Positions 22,543 to 35,590 are shown, counted from the first letter of the stretch. The stretch: DNA of 64,000 nt from Pyrenochaeta sp. MPI-SDFR-AT-0127 (GCA_020747015.1 JAGTJM010000013.1:558001-622000), one strand, 5' to 3'. Translations and numbers: made by a program. The notes: a model not told the origin generated them from the letters alone.

Positions 22543-24435
22543 ATGATTTTTCCAGCTTTGAGACGAGTTCTTGCTCTTAGCGTTGCGGCATGTGTGCTCT
22601 GCGAAACACACCAGAATTCGTCACCCATCCTGAACATAGATCCGCTACAACAACCTTACCCATTCTACTTTCCTCCACAAAATGCTGCGAATTCCCCAGC
22701 TCTCTTTCCTATGCCGACATGTAAGGGTGTCGTGCTGGAAGAGGCCACGATTGACCAGCTGCAAAGTTACATGAGCAATGGCACTCTCACATCTGTTGGC
22801 CTGCTCAAATGCTACCTAAGACGAGTTCGACAAGTCGATGAGTATATCAATTCAGTTATAGAGCTGAATCCAGATGCCGACGATATTGCTGCTGCCCTCG
22901 ATGCCGAACGCGAGGCAGGGCGATTGCGAGGGCCGCTGCATGGCATACCCTTCCTCGTCAAAGATAACATTGCCACGAAAGACCAGATGGAGACAACAGC
23001 GGGTAGCTGGATGCTGTTGGGGAGTGTAGTACCAAGAGACGCGCATGTGGTTGCGAAGCTGAGGCAAGCAGGTGCGCTGCTGATGGGCAAAGCAACATTG
23101 TCGGAGTGGGCTGATATGCGGTCCAATAATTACTCGGAAGGCTACTCACCGAGAGGTGGCCAAGCGAGGTCCCCATATAACCTGACTCTGAATCCTGGTG
23201 GAAGCAGCTCGGGTAGCGCTGCGGCTGTGGCGGCCAATGTTGTTCCCTTTTCGCTAGGTACGTCGAGGCCGCCTATTCCGTCTAATTCCACGAAGTTGCT
23301 GTATCCTGTTTGATAAGATCGAAGTGCCTAGACATGCGCCTCTGTACCTTTCAATAATTTTTGACGTTTAATAGGCACAGAAACAGATGGCAGTGTCATC
23401 AACCCAGCAATGCGCAATGCTCTAGTTGGCATTAAACCCACGGTTGGCCTGACGTCTCGGGCTGGAGTAATCCCTGAGAGCATTCACCAAGACAGCGTGG
23501 GTACATTCGGTCGAACTGTACGAGACGCTGCGTATGCCTTTGACGCCATCTATGGCGTTGATGCACGGGACAATTACACCGCCGCTCAGATTGGTAAAAC
23601 ACCTGCTGGTGGGTACATGCACTTCCTTAGCGACAAGTTTGCTCTCCAGAACGCGACGTTTGGCTTGCCTTGGGACAGCTTCTGGGTATACGCAAGTGAC
23701 GAACAGCAAAAGCAGCTACTTTCAATAATATCTTTAGTAGAAGCAGCAGGTGCAACAGTACTCAATAACACAGAATTACCCAACTACGAGACAATAGTCT
23801 CCCCTGACGGCTGGAACTGGGATTATGGGACTACGCGTGGATATCCAAATGAATCAGAGTACACCGTCGTCAAAACCGACTTCTACAACAATATCAAGGC
23901 CTATCTATTCGAGCTTGAGAATACGAATATCCGTAGCTTGGAGGATATTGTTGCGTACAACTATGCCAACGATGGCACAGAAGGCGGCAACCCCTGGCCC
24001 TTGGGTATCCCTGCATTTTATTCTGGGCAGGATGGATTTCTGGCATCGCTGGAGACTAAAGGCGAAATGGACGAAACGTACTATCAAGCACTCGCCTTCA
24101 CACAACGGAGCACACGGGAAGAGGGCATCGACGCTGCGCTTGCCAATAACGGACGACCATTAGATGCGCTGCTAGTACCTCCGGATGTTGGCCAAACGTA
24201 TCAAATCGCAGCACAAGCAGGATATCCAATGATAACCTTGCCAGCTGGTGTTCATTCGAGTACAGGTATGCCATTTGGACTGGCCCTCATGGGAACTGCA
24301 TGGAGTGAGGGACCGCTGTTGAAATGGGCAAGTGCTATTGAAGACCTGCAGCTGAGCACTGATGGGGCCTTGAAAAGGACGTTGCCAAACTGGTACGGGT
24401 ACCTAGAAAGAAATGTGCCTGTGAGAAACTTGTGA
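22543..24435 (+). CDS. secreted amidase-signature family hydrolase
   Basis: Exons 22543-23257 and 23375-24435 (117-nt intron) give 591 residues. A hydrophobic N-terminus (about residues 1-20) suggests secretion or entry to the vacuole. The amidase signature is complete. The catalytic Lys lies in VKDNIATKD, the cis-Ser in the Gly/Ser-rich GGSSSGSAA, and the nucleophile Ser in GTETDGSV, which is split by the intron. Such enzymes hydrolyse amide bonds of small substrates or of amidated peptides. Several N-glycosylation sequons are present. The substrate cannot be read from the sequence, and no pathway partner lies nearby. Confidence 0.9.
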
Positions 24436-25397
24436 ACAAAAGGCGACAGTTGAGAACGATTCGAGGCCCATAGGAGCTAAGTAGATATCGAATTTAGTTC
24501 GAGAAACGAATTGATACATACAATACCCATCGTAGCAGCTATTGCAATTTCGTGCACTTGAAAAATGATACATGAAGATAAGACCAAGATAGCTGGCGCT
24601 GTCTTCTTTGTTTTGCGGTATGCCATAAATGGAAATCTTCAACCATGATAGCCTCCATGGCATTGGTATTGACTGCGACGACAAATTGATCGATCTACAA
24701 GTTGGGTCCAGATCCTAGAAATCCAATAGGAATACCTTGCGCAGATATTGTAAAGCCATTCGCAAAAGCTTTCAAGGGGCACGAGGTGGAACCCAGCATG
24801 CTGTCGCCTCAACTTTTGCCATTCTTCATCCAGATAGTTCTCCTCCATGTACGGGACTGTCCAGGTACGATATTCTTTCGGAAAATTCAATTGTAGAGAA
24901 GATATTTTCGGCTTGGCGTTGTCAGTATTCCTTTCCCTTTTGGATTTCATCTGGAACCGTAAGGTCCGGGACTTCGCTCTTGCTTGGTGTGTCCAATTGT
25001 CAAGGCCACGGTTTTTAAATGAGCACTTCTTATCCATTTGGGCAGTAGTTCTGGCAGACGGAGTAATAACAGGGCCTCGAGTATGTGAAAGGTTAGGTTT
25101 CACTTGGGCATTTGAACCTCGACAGAGACACCGTCTCGTATTGCTGAGCAAACATTCTTAGTGGTGAAAGTACGATGTTACTGTAGAGATCGAATTATAG
25201 CATGTCAGCCGGATAGCAGACCAAAATTGGGGTAATCATCGACGAATTCTCTGCGAAACGGGTGGCCATTGTCGGCGAGGATGTGAGTGCTCACGGTGGG
25301 TTGCATTGCGCATATTCGCGCAGGAGTTCTCATCACAAACCAAGGTGAGAGCCCGATGTAACCTGGAACGATAATATAATTTCCATAATTTATGCAT
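24436..25397. other. spacer with one doubtful open frame
   Basis: An open frame of 170 codons on the minus strand (24639-25151) starts only at TTG; its first ATG lies further in. It is basic and Trp-rich in its second half. I do not recognise it and would not call it a gene without expression data. Confidence 0.25.
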
Positions 25398-26774
25398 TTA
25401 AATCTTCTTGTATGCCATGCCCGGGTATGTTGGAGGTGGGCTGTGTTGAGGTACAAAGACGTCATCTTTCGGTGGCACTGGCGGCGGCCGATCATCAAGT
25501 TCCCACTCTTCATCGAAAGACTTGGTGTCACCACCTTTCATTGTGGCAGGGTGCAGACTGATTAACATGTCTTTTCCAGTTTTGAGAATGGCGACCTTGC
25601 TTTCACCGTGCCATTCGCCGCCCCCAACCTTTTTGGGATTGTGCTTCAGTAGTGCATTCTTTGTGCGATATCTCTGGGCTTTTGAAACGAGTGGCTTCAA
25701 CGTCGGGATTGAAGCACATAGAATGCCGATGTTGACCTCGACCATGGACCAGGTGTTGATTGGTAAGGAGTCATAAAACGGATCATTGGAGAGCGTAAAG
25801 ATACGGAGAGATTGAAGACGACTGATGGATGCAATGGTTGAAATCACGCCGAGACCAAAAATCGCGAAGAGGGCTACTTTCTCGCGAGGTGGACGGGGAA
25901 TGCGCATAATGAGTTTTAGCGGAAGGACCAAGATCCAAATATCCATCATGATGTGAAAGGCGGACGTGGCTAGTTGGCGTTGGTCAGTTTGTCAAAATGA
26001 AGTTGGGTTCAAGTTACATACCATGGTAGAACGCATTTGCGTTTATGCAATGTCCCTGAACTTGGCCATTAAAGTCCCAGAGTTTATACAATGGCTTGCA
26101 CTGTGCGAGAACAACGGTAATGACAATGAATTGGGCGATTACGAGAAGGACCATGGTGCCTTTGCAGAGTCGCTCGAAGGTCTGGTTGACGGCTGCGGTT
26201 TGATCAGCACACAGGACAAAGAAGCGCAGTGCGTGCCATACCAAGCCGAAGGTACATCATCAGAATGGATACCTTAATGAGTGTTACTACTAGCTTGTAG
26301 ACAACAATAACGGCGAGAATCAGCTGCGACTATCAGCAAAGTCTAGGAAGCATGAGCTATGAGTGGCGTGCCTGTATGTTGCTGACCATCTGCTCAGGTG
26401 TCATGGACATGCCACTGAAACCCAGTTTGAATTTCTTTGCACCGACTATCAGCTCGAGCAAGAAAACGATCGTTAAAGACTTGTGTTCGTGAGTCGACAG
26501 CATTCTTCGTATGGCGCAATGAAACGTACAGCGGCTGCGATCATGGTCCAGTCCTCCATGCCTATGTTTCTCACAATGAAGCCGCGCGTGTACACTCGGA
26601 GCGCAACGCAAGTTACTATTGCCTGTCAGTGGTGGCTTTGGCGCGGAATCAAAATATGGTTGAAATACCTCCAATGAACGTCATGACCACAGAAACGCCG
26701 ACCATGACATCCTGTCGTGCCTGCTCAGCGTCCGGCGCATATTTGGGATCTAGCCGATAGGGTGCGTCCGCCAT
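25398..26774 (-). CDS. PTH11/rhodopsin-like seven-helix membrane protein
   Basis: Six exons, 26774-26669, 26615-26530, 26479-26387, 26323-26242, 26192-26022 and 25969-25398, join to 369 residues. Introns of about 49-63 nt were placed from frame; the donor after the third exon (GTCAGC at 26386) is the least certain. The features fit the large fungal integral-membrane family that includes PTH11-like receptors. They are the GMEDWTM block after helix 2, VVYKLVVTLIKVSIL, the QCKPLYKLWDF Cys-containing loop, the helix with DIWILVLPLKL, and the final IGILCASIPTLKPL. A cytosolic Pro-rich tail follows. These proteins are thought to sense surface or host cues; the ligand is unknown. Confidence 0.82.
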
Positions 26775-28762
26775 ATCGCACCACAATCACTTGTAAGTGA
26801 TTCAAACGAGTGTGGAAGAACTAGTCAACGAGCAGAGCGAACTGGTGTCCGCATCGATCAGGCAGCAGAACCGGTATTCAGGTCTTGTCCTCTCGCACCT
26901 CTATATCACCCACAGTAAACCTAACTACGTACTTCACCCACACCTCCGGCGGACTCAGAAGTAAAAGTCCTTAATACATGAACCTATAACTAGTGAAACC
27001 GCTTTGTGCAGTGCACCGAAGAATCACAAACGCTGCGGCCATCAGCTGCAGGTCTCCTACGCCGGTGGACCAGTAGATCTACTCCACCCATATTTTGTTT
27101 TTATGCGTCGCATAAGGCATAGACGCGGCGCTTACTGACCTCTACACAAGCTGGAAGCTGGAAGGAGGGTTGTCGCGGCCTGTCATGGGCATTCAAACGT
27201 GGGCAGTGTTTGGGGTGTGAGACCTGGGGATCGACCAAGATTGCGGTCGTGGCTATATTCGTTGAAGGCATGGGAGCACCCGATGCAAAATTATGGCTTC
27301 TCCTACTTTGAGCATCAATAGTAATGATATGGCTGCGTGGCAAATCCACCCTCTGTACATAGTGCCATCGGCTTGGATGCACACCACATTCTGATCGATT
27401 CCCATGAAGCCCTGAGAAGTCTGCTATGAAGATCGGTGACATGTGTCAGTGTTTCATTGTGGCGACTGAGCTAGCTCCTAAGGGTGCTGTCGCACAGCTT
27501 GCCTGAGGCGCATGAGGGTCGAGACGTTGGAGGTGGGTTTCAGGTGTTCGCTCGGGCTTGGCGGCCATTGCGCAGGCCCACCAGACGATATCGAGAGGAG
27601 GGCCGAGAGTTCGATGGTTAATTATTCAAAAGAGCATCGTGCTGCTGCTATCTCGTCGAGTTTGCACGAGTCCGCGGCCGCCCGTTGGTGGTTGGTAGCT
27701 GGGTCATGGCTGTAATGGCAGCTGGCTTGATCAAGAATAGGCAGGAGCGAATCATGCCCCCGGCACAACAAACACCACAAAACCATCATGACGATGCGCA
27801 GCAACCATGAATGTTGTGTTCGCATTGGATCGCATTACTTCCTTAAACTTCACTTTTGCTTTGAGAGTCATTAGCATCTACATAGATTTGGAATGCCCTC
27901 AGGAAGCTGAACGCAGTGCTCGGCACCAGTCTTGCCGGGCAAATCTCCGGACACCCCTGCAGCCCATCTCCTCACACGTAGTATCGGCCACATGGCTCCT
28001 ATACTGTCCACCTCGGACAGTAAGAGGGGCCCTCTGGTAGATCCATGCTTAGGTGATGGGCCTATCGTACAGAGCCTCGTAATCGGCAGAAACGGCAATC
28101 GGTCAGAATACACATCCTGCACGGGGAGATAGTCTCTTGAGCCCACGAATCCAGGCAATCTTCTATGGAGCCTGAAGAGCGATCAGCATCCAGGTGTCGT
28201 ACCAATCAAGCATGTACGTCATTCTTCCCACTCTTTCAATAAGCAAGCTCAGGAATAGTAGTGAGATATATAGAGGACATGAGATTATCTCGTTTACGTC
28301 ATTGAAGAATGGAACCTCTCCAGAAACATCGCGACAAACTGATCAGACCTTGGTCTCTATTGTGTCCCACAACATCGCGCCTAGCCAATCCGCACCCCAC
28401 ACCAAGATTAGCCAATTTGGGATTTCCACCTCTTGGCGATTCAACTGCCGGCCACTACATAAGCCCTGAATAAACATCCCAAGCCCCCGGCAATGTTCAA
28501 AGAAGCATACTGTCATTTACATCGACTTTATGAGACCGAGATACAACCGGTGGGGCGAGCACGCGACGTCGTCTACTAAATTGGACCAGTGATTTGTAAA
28601 CCTAGTCCCATTGGAGGGACATTGAAGCAGATAGTGGATGTCTAAATCTCTCTTGACTAGTTACGAGGATGTGTGTATATATATGCTTCCATCCCAGTAG
28701 CTCAAATGTCTTCGTCCGTGATTCAAAGCCACCTCCAGTAGTTTCCAAAACAAACATTCACT
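26775..28762. other. 2-kb spacer, no gene seen
   Basis: No open frame with a domain, start and splice support was found between the PTH11-like gene and the NTF2-like gene, which are divergent. A short promoter for the latter is expected near its end; a TATA-like run occurs at 28674-28684. Confidence 0.4.
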
Positions 28763-29351
28763 ATGCGCATCGATTTCTTACTTCCCGCGCTCCTCGCACC
28801 CTTCGCCGTCCTTGCTGCACCACTCGACATATCAGGCAATGAACTAGCCATTCGCCAGGCTCGGCCTACGAAACCACCTCCATGCGTCCGCAACCTTGAC
28901 ACGACAGAGGCGCAGACGAAGACGCGCTCCGAGGCGTTTGCGCAGGCATTCATATACAAAAAGGACATTACCGAAGCATTCAAATACATCTCACAGGATT
29001 ATATCAACCACAATCCCGCTGCTCAAAACGGCTTCGATTCGGCTTGGAACATCCTCTCTCCCATTTGGGGTTCGCAGAATCTAACGCCGTTGCGTACTGC
29101 ATTCAAGCACCCACAGAGCTGGGTGAACTATCGGAGTGGGTTCGGCGAGATAGTGGATCGGTTTCGATGGGAGGGTGGATGCATTGTTGAACATGTGAGT
29201 CCGAAGTCTCGTAATGCAGTGGAAGCGACTCGAGGGTCGAAGCTCCGTATGATATATATGAAGAGTGAATGCTGATTGACGATAATAGTGGGATCAAGGA
29301 GAACGATTTCCAACTACGACCGTTGCGAGCGCGAATGCATGTAAAGCATGA
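28763..29351 (+). CDS. secreted NTF2/SnoaL-like protein
   Basis: Exons 28763-29194 and 29289-29351 (94-nt intron) give 164 residues. A clear signal peptide (about residues 1-19, ending in VLAAPLD) is followed by a segment with alpha-helix then DYINHNPAAQNG. That pattern is typical of SnoaL-like NTF2-fold proteins, as is the closing VDRFRWEGGCIVEHWD strand. Bacterial relatives include polyketide cyclases and small isomerases. In fungi many are secreted and uncharacterised. The enzyme activity cannot be read from the sequence. Confidence 0.8.
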
Positions 29352-29716
29352 GTAGGCGGCCAGGCAATGGAACGGGCAACTTTGTTGATGGATCACGTGT
29401 TGGGTCAGGCTCGAGCACGAATGCATACCAGCATTTACTATTCTTGCAGATTACAACGAGAGACTTGATACTCCGATAGAAAATGAAAAAAAGTAACTAA
29501 ACCATGAAACTTATAGACTCCGAATATTGCCAAACGAGCGAGATCCTGTCCCTTCGTTGACATAAAGCCCATGACGATCATTTCCATATTCTCGTTTCAT
29601 TCGCCTCACCCCTTTTCCAAGCTTCCTCCTCATTCAAGAGATTGATATTCAAGCCCTTCGACTCTATGTCTAGTCTGTAATAGAAGCCATTGCTCCCCAT
29701 CAGGTTGATCTGCCAC
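29352..29716. other. convergent spacer, nothing seen
   Basis: This 365-bp region lies between the convergent NTF2-like and membrane-protein genes. No feature is supported. Confidence 0.35.
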
Positions 29717-30442
29717 TCAGACATCGAGGACAGCCTTGCCCTTATTATCGCCCTCGGGGCGCATCTGCTCCTCCGATGCTCTCGCATCCGCGTAAGGAAC
29801 GGCATCCTCATCTAGGTACACTTCACCGCGCAACAAGCTATATCCTTCTGGACCCTTGCTAGTCTGTTGGGTTTGAGGGGCGCTGGCAATGAAGTTGTTA
29901 TGGCAGCTGGGGCACTGATGCATTGTGCTGCTGGACATCGCCAACCATACTGATTGTGCGTTGTAGATGAAGAAGTAGAAGTGAACGAGCCTTTCATCAT
30001 TAGTACATGCTCAAGAGTTCAACGATGTCGAAGAGACATACATATTGATGATCATAGGCGAGGTAAGGTAGCCGACCAGCAAACCGTATCCTGGTTGATC
30101 AAGACGTCCGACTTCAATCGCCCAGATAGGAATTAGTATGGCAAGATACACTATACCTGTAAAAGCATCCAGGAGGGCAAATCGGCCCCCCGGCGAAGAT
30201 CCATGCTTTCGGCGGTGGTAGAGACTTGCGGAGGAGGCCAGAGCAGTGAGTGCCAGCGGGATGTAACCGAAGCAGAATGCCGTTACGGCACGTTTTCTGT
30301 TCCAACTGTCCCAACTGTATCGTCTCTGCTCCCATTGTATGGAGACGACAGTAGTGGCAATAAGTAGAGGAAATGCGAGGGCGCTTGTGAGGAGCGTGAG
30401 GACGCGGAGAGGCAGTTCGTCTGCCATGTTGAAGCGGCCCAT
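29717..30442 (-). CDS. hypothetical small membrane protein with four helices
   Basis: Exons 30442-30042 and 29990-29717 (51-nt intron with GTATGT donor) join in frame to 224 residues. Four hydrophobic segments are visible: about residues 12-34, 52-68, 88-108 and 120-150. A short hydrophilic tail follows that contains a CPSCHNN zinc-ribbon-like pair of cysteines. An internal ATG five codons in (30427) is an alternative start. I do not recognise the family. The conserved frame across the intron and the membrane pattern support a real gene. Confidence 0.6.
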
Positions 30443-31222
30443 TTCGTGTAGTTATCAAAGATTTCCGCTGCCGACACCTGAAATTGCAGGCGTCAAGGTG
30501 TATAGTCTGGTAGACAAGCGCGGGATTGTGAGCCTGATAAACCCGATTGTCAAGGTCGAAGGATTCGAGAGATCTCCTAGGCAACAACAAAAGCCCAGCC
30601 AAGGCGCTGCTGCATCATGGCCGCGTACGTGCATGGAACGCCGGATGATAGCGTGAACAAATGGATCCTCCAGCAACCAGAACTCTGATACATACGCCCC
30701 GCATCTCCAATCCCGATTGGGACAACCTGCGCCAAGAGGTGGAAGCCTGGCTGAGCCAAATGCACGAAGGAGGTGGCTGTGTCCAATCCGGATGATGCAG
30801 ATCGACGCAGGCTCTTCTCATTGATGCAAATATACTTTAGCGAATATGCCGGCGTCTCGCAAGGCACACTTCTTTATAATCGTAAGATATATCATTTGTA
30901 CGCCTCGAGTGTTTCAGTCGCGCCTTGCGTGAACGCCGTGTCGATGCGATTTTGCGCTTCATCGAACTTTGAATGTTGCCTTCGTGCTAGAAACCATGGC
31001 TTGTTTGGCAATTTATCACAACTTCTGTATATATTTTGAGCTTGTGACGCCTTTTTGTCCTGGTGTGGTACAACTCGGAGAAGCCCCTGCCGAGTGGACC
31101 GGGACCTGAGTATGATAATGACAACAACGCACCGTGCCGCACTGCGGGCGAGTGGGCTGGAGTGAAGTTGATTCGGCAACCAATTTGTTCTCGGTCCACG
31201 CCGTTTTGTCATTCACCCCAAT
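30443..31222. other. spacer, no gene seen
   Basis: This 780-bp region lies between two minus-strand genes. Overlapping short frames are present, but none has a domain or a credible start. Confidence 0.35.
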
Positions 31223-32626
31223 TCAATCGTTGTCTTCATCAGAATCCTCCATTTCATCGAGAATGTCCACGTGCACATCATCCAGGTTATATCCCCAAGC
31301 TACGAAAGCCGCAAGTTGTCTCTCGACAAGCATTAGCTTCATTTTTGCGACTTCCTCTCCATCCTTGAGGCCATTCATTCGTTTCCCAGGGTAGATGATC
31401 CGACCAATTTCAGAATCGTGTCCTCCCGTGTTATCGTAAGGGATGAAGTCCTCGCCCTCATCTGCATTCTTTGCCATTCGAAAGATGTGGCAAGCAATAT
31501 TGTACTCATCAGGAAGCGCAATGACCCGAGAGATGGATGGACATCTCGAATTGTCGAGACCTTCATCACAGTCGCTATTGCCATCCTCGTCATCAGATTC
31601 GTTGCCACTCTCGTGACGCATTTTGAACTTCTTCTGCATATGCATCTCAGTTCCTTCGTCATCTGACGAATCGGAGAAGCATCGCTTGAGTGTCCTGTGT
31701 TCCGCTTGCTCTTTCTTGGTAAATGCCAGCTGTATCTTCCAACGACGGGCCGGATCAACCGATTCCGGGCGTTTTCTAGAAATAGAAGCTCGATTGAATG
31801 AGGACAGTGGCGCCTTAACGTCTGTAATCGGATTTGTCGCGAGCACATGCGATCGGTAACACTTCTGTTCGTAACCATGATGATGGTATACCGAACACAC
31901 TGCCTCCGGAGCACCCATTGTTACTGGAAGGAACTCCTGACTCTCTATCTTTGTGATCAACATTGTTTTGACATTGTCGCTCCAGCTATGCAAACCGCAA
32001 TCATTTAGAAGTTGCCATCCTTTGTCGCCTTTCATGATGATGAGATCACTGAAGAAGTTGAAGCCGTCTTTATCATGTTCCGCAAGATGATTCAAGAAGC
32101 CGGGTTCGTAGCCTAGGATTTCAAAGGTTTCAATGTCACCGTACTCGTTGTACAGTAGACGCGGTGTGGCGCGGTGGAGTTCTGCGTGCCATCGATCAAT
32201 TACCATGTCGCAAACATCGTTCGCTCCCACACAGTGCGCGAACATGTAGAGGTTTTGAAGCTCATGCATTATCCACTGGATTTGTGTCGAAATCACTTCG
32301 CCTCCACCAATGTCGTAGTCCTCAATCAGGTCATGGGTCGGGAGGCGAGGCCGAATTGTCGGCGAAACACAAGCGATGAAGCGATGGACTGTAGCCTCCT
32401 CAATTCCGTCTCCATATGCTATAGTCCTAGTCGAAGGATTCTTTCGTAGTATGTCGTGGAGTAATGGCGCAAATAGAATGGCGCAGTCCCGGCGCAGCAC
32501 AGGCCGACTTGGATGTCCATGAACAGCGTCACCAGCCTTGCGCTTGAAGCTGAGTACGTTCCTGCTCTGTCGGTTCGCCTTGAAACGATCGATGTCGCAA
32601 TGAGATACCTCGATATGTATAGGCAT
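31223..32626 (-). CDS. hypothetical protein with BTB-like N-terminus and acidic tail
   Basis: This uninterrupted gene of 467 residues starts at the ATG at 32626. The first half is globular, with pattern features loosely like fungal BTB/POZ-type proteins (a FAPLLHDIL helix, then a long helical region). The second half has a basic stretch near residue 300 and a highly acidic Asp/Glu-Ser region around 335-370. The last residues are again acidic. I do not recognise a function. It is followed on the same strand by another unrecognised nuclear-looking protein, and the two may be a pair. Confidence 0.7.
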   Translation of the reverse strand: MPIHIEVSHCDIDRFKANRQSRNVLSFKRKAGDAVHGHPSRPVLRRDCAILFAPLLHDILRKNPSTRTIAYGDGIEEATVHRFIACVSPTIRPRLPTHDLIEDYDIGGGEVISTQIQWIMHELQNLYMFAHCVGANDVCDMVIDRWHAELHRATPRLLYNEYGDIETFEILGYEPGFLNHLAEHDKDGFNFFSDLIIMKGDKGWQLLNDCGLHSWSDNVKTMLITKIESQEFLPVTMGAPEAVCSVYHHHGYEQKCYRSHVLATNPITDVKAPLSSFNRASISRKRPESVDPARRWKIQLAFTKKEQAEHRTLKRCFSDSSDDEGTEMHMQKKFKMRHESGNESDDEDGNSDCDEGLDNSRCPSISRVIALPDEYNIACHIFRMAKNADEGEDFIPYDNTGGHDSEIGRIIYPGKRMNGLKDGEEVAKMKLMLVERQLAAFVAWGYNLDDVHVDILDEMEDSDEDND

Positions 32627-32693
32627 TTGTAGATCAAGCTTTGGCTCCCTATCAAGATTAGGCTTTTGATATCTGATCTGAGATAGGTGTCGC

Positions 32694-33698
32694 TTACTCC
32701 ATAACTTTTGGTCTGACTTTCAACGTCATCTCTACAGGATCGCCGATTTTGGAAAAGGCATGCTCAAGGGCTACATCAAGAGCGGCAGCAGCATCATTTT
32801 GGTGAGATCTCTCGTCTTGATCAGTAATTTCTTGTTCTTCAGCATATATTTTGCTCTTCTGCTGTAGTTTACGGTTTTCTGCAGAACCTGTGGCCATGCA
32901 AAAACCCTCTTGCAGCTCATTTTGGAGCGTACCAACACTGTTTGGTACCGTTTCCACGGATTGCGAGATGATTTTAGTGACACCATTTGATCTAGGCACT
33001 TTCGTCTTCAAAACACCGGGTGTACTGGATCCTGCGGCTATAGCAACAGCAGCATCTGATCCTTTCTTATTTCCTTCTTTGTGCTTGCGACGCCCGTCGC
33101 AAGATACCCAATCGATTCCCTTCTCCTTGTAAAACATTGGCCCATATTTGTCGTAATTTTTATACATGGCCGCGGCCGTAACGGTCGATCTTGTTGTGTA
33201 CCCCTCCTTCACCCATTTTTCAGCACAATCCGATATGCTGATGCCGTCCACATCAATCCACTTGATCAATTCGACTTGCATGGTAGGAATATTTGAAGAT
33301 GACCATTCTTTTAGGTTTCTCGTTTTCTCTAGAAACGTGAGCACCTCTTCAGGGGTGTATACCTTCTTTGGCTTCCTCATCCTTTTAGCGTTGAGTCGTG
33401 TTCGGCTTTTCTCGCCCTCTTCAGTATCTGGAACGAAGGCATCGTCTTCTTGGTTTGATGCGAGAATCAATGCAGTCTTCCGTCTTTTAGATGGCGGGGG
33501 TTTTGACACATCATCATCGCTGTTTTGGTCTGCATTCATAGCTTGTCTGGTGGTCGTCGTAGCAGAGAAGGGAGACTTGATATGCGCATCAAGAATCTCA
33601 GTTTCTCCACGGCTGCGCTTCAAAGACTTTGCGCTACTGCGGTACATCTCCTTCGCCGCAGAAACCGAGCTGTTAGCGTGTGCTATTCCGCGATCCAT
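32694..33698 (-). CDS. hypothetical basic nuclear protein
   Basis: This single open frame encodes 334 residues from the ATG at 33698. Basic clusters such as PPPSKRRK and KRMRKPKK suggest nuclear import. A central region with KKVYTPEEVLTFLEK and several aromatic residues resembles a small helical DNA- or protein-binding domain, but I cannot name it. It lies 67 bp upstream of the gene at 31223-32626 on the same strand. Confidence 0.65.
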   Translation of the reverse strand: MDRGIAHANSSVSAAKEMYRSSAKSLKRSRGETEILDAHIKSPFSATTTTRQAMNADQNSDDDVSKPPPSKRRKTALILASNQEDDAFVPDTEEGEKSRTRLNAKRMRKPKKVYTPEEVLTFLEKTRNLKEWSSSNIPTMQVELIKWIDVDGISISDCAEKWVKEGYTTRSTVTAAAMYKNYDKYGPMFYKEKGIDWVSCDGRRKHKEGNKKGSDAAVAIAAGSSTPGVLKTKVPRSNGVTKIISQSVETVPNSVGTLQNELQEGFCMATGSAENRKLQQKSKIYAEEQEITDQDERSHQNDAAAALDVALEHAFSKIGDPVEMTLKVRPKVME

Positions 33699-35590
33699 AA
33701 TTTATATGAAAGTGGGAAGTGGTTAGGTATTGTATTGTTGATGGCTTTCTTTGCGATGGTGTAGAAAATACAGTCAGTTGAGGGGGTTTTGAGAAGGAAT
33801 CAACGGCTCAATGATAAAAGGTTGGGCGAAGAGGTTTTGGACTCACATAGTAGTGAAAGTTCCGTCAGGTGCATAGCAACGGAGCTCATATACGTCATGC
33901 CTATATCGTGAATCAACATGTGATGCGGCGAAAGTGGAGACCTGCCCGGATCACAGGGCTCAGTGAAAGCGGTCTCACGGGGTCCTGTACTTCCTCTATC
34001 AAAGGATATGTTTGGGCTCTCGTGAGCATTTGTCAGTGATTTCCGTTTTTTATCTTCCACAGATCGAATTATTGATTTTAACCGTACAACTAGTCTATCG
34101 CCCCCATTTATATCTCCTAGAGCACCTTTCAAACCCGCAAACAGCAAGTATCCATGAACATTTGCGATGTGGTACAACTTAGCCCTAGATTCATGCCGAA
34201 CGTTGTTACGAGGGTACCAAAACGTCTTCGAACATAACAAAATTGAGATCTTATATCGTAGAGAGAAACCTGCTGAGACTATCTATGCTTGCCAAAGGGC
34301 CAAGGTAGTCAGCCTGCCCTACTTCTGTTGCGTGCATTAGCAAATAGAGTATCATCATCAGATTGTTTCCAACAGATGGAGCGAGATTCCAGAGATTCAA
34401 TTCCCAGTGTATGCAGATACTCATTGGCAAGGCCAATCTTTCGGGTTTTGAGGCTTGAATTAAATTAGCAATGCGCCTCTGAGTTCTACTATTGAAATCT
34501 TGAGCAGGGAAAAGTCCTCAAGCGCTACGATTCGCAGTTTATCAATTACCAACTCTTCCAAATCTCAGGAGCACCACGGATTCTGCTTTGAAATAAATTG
34601 CAATTTATAATAGACCTATATATCCCATCTATCTAGTGGAGCTGCGTATCTCAATTTTAGAGAGATGATTGGCCCTCATAGTAATGTTACAAGCCAAACG
34701 TAGAAGATGCGCTACAACCTCAGCCAAATGTGAACTCGGCAGGAGCTTTTTTTTCAAGATTATTCAGAGCTAACATGGCTTACCGAGGTCGCTAGGCTGT
34801 TCACCATGATTGCAATGGCGAGGATCAGTGAGTTCCCCAGCTAGCCCTAGAGCGTAGATTTGGCGTCAAGCAGCTATGAGGAGGCAGAGCATGAGAGTAG
34901 AGGTCTGACAGGAGTGATTATGGATATAGAACAGCGGAGAATTCGGATGCTATGCGGTCTAATGCTGATGCTCAGAGTAAACATAGTGCGACTAGGAAAA
35001 GTGAAACATTTGTGCAGCCCGCTTTTCAAGTCGCTAATTACACAATGATCTAGCATCGCCATACACTTACATTTTGCTAATTTTCATTTCTTCAGTGCAC
35101 TTGAACAGTGCATGATGGGCAGAGCTGCACGGTCTGAGCATAGTTTGGAACGGTTATCTGAATGCAGTCGGTGAAAGAGAAGTGGCATCAACTTGTTTGA
35201 TAGAATCAGTAGCGCAACAAGCATTGAGAGAAATTCAGATTCTTTTTCAAAGAACATAAACTTTCTACAGTCTCTCTCTCCAAGGCTGAATCACTGACTA
35301 ACAGCACGTGACCTCAGTGGGTGTGTACCACCTGGACACTCCACGAGCACTTTCACTTTTCAAACTCACTCTCACGTGCGGCATTGGCCCTCATTTAGCC
35401 ATATTGACCCTCACTCACCTTCTTCATTGAACTCTTCCTTCCATCAACTCCCCGACGCTCTTTCCTCACTCCTCAACCGCGCCTTCTGTAACAGCGATTG
35501 AGCAACACCACCACCTACTCCTCTTCACTGGCTTCTATAACCCAGTGTTCCCGATAATCAATTTCAAAGGAACATAGACAAACCAAAGAG
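33699..35590. other. spacer with coding-like remnants on the minus strand
   Basis: Between about 33800 and 34600 the minus strand shows several protein-like frames: 34251-34436 with an upstream extension, and 33800-34240. I could not join them with canonical splice sites, and no family is recognised. They may be a decayed gene. The rest, up to the chitinase start, is empty. Pyrimidine-rich sequence at 35395-35560 probably belongs to the chitinase promoter and leader. Confidence 0.3.

Noticed and set aside
24639..25151. 170-codon minus-strand frame as a gene
   Set aside because: It starts at TTG, and no domain, splice support or homologous pattern was recognised.
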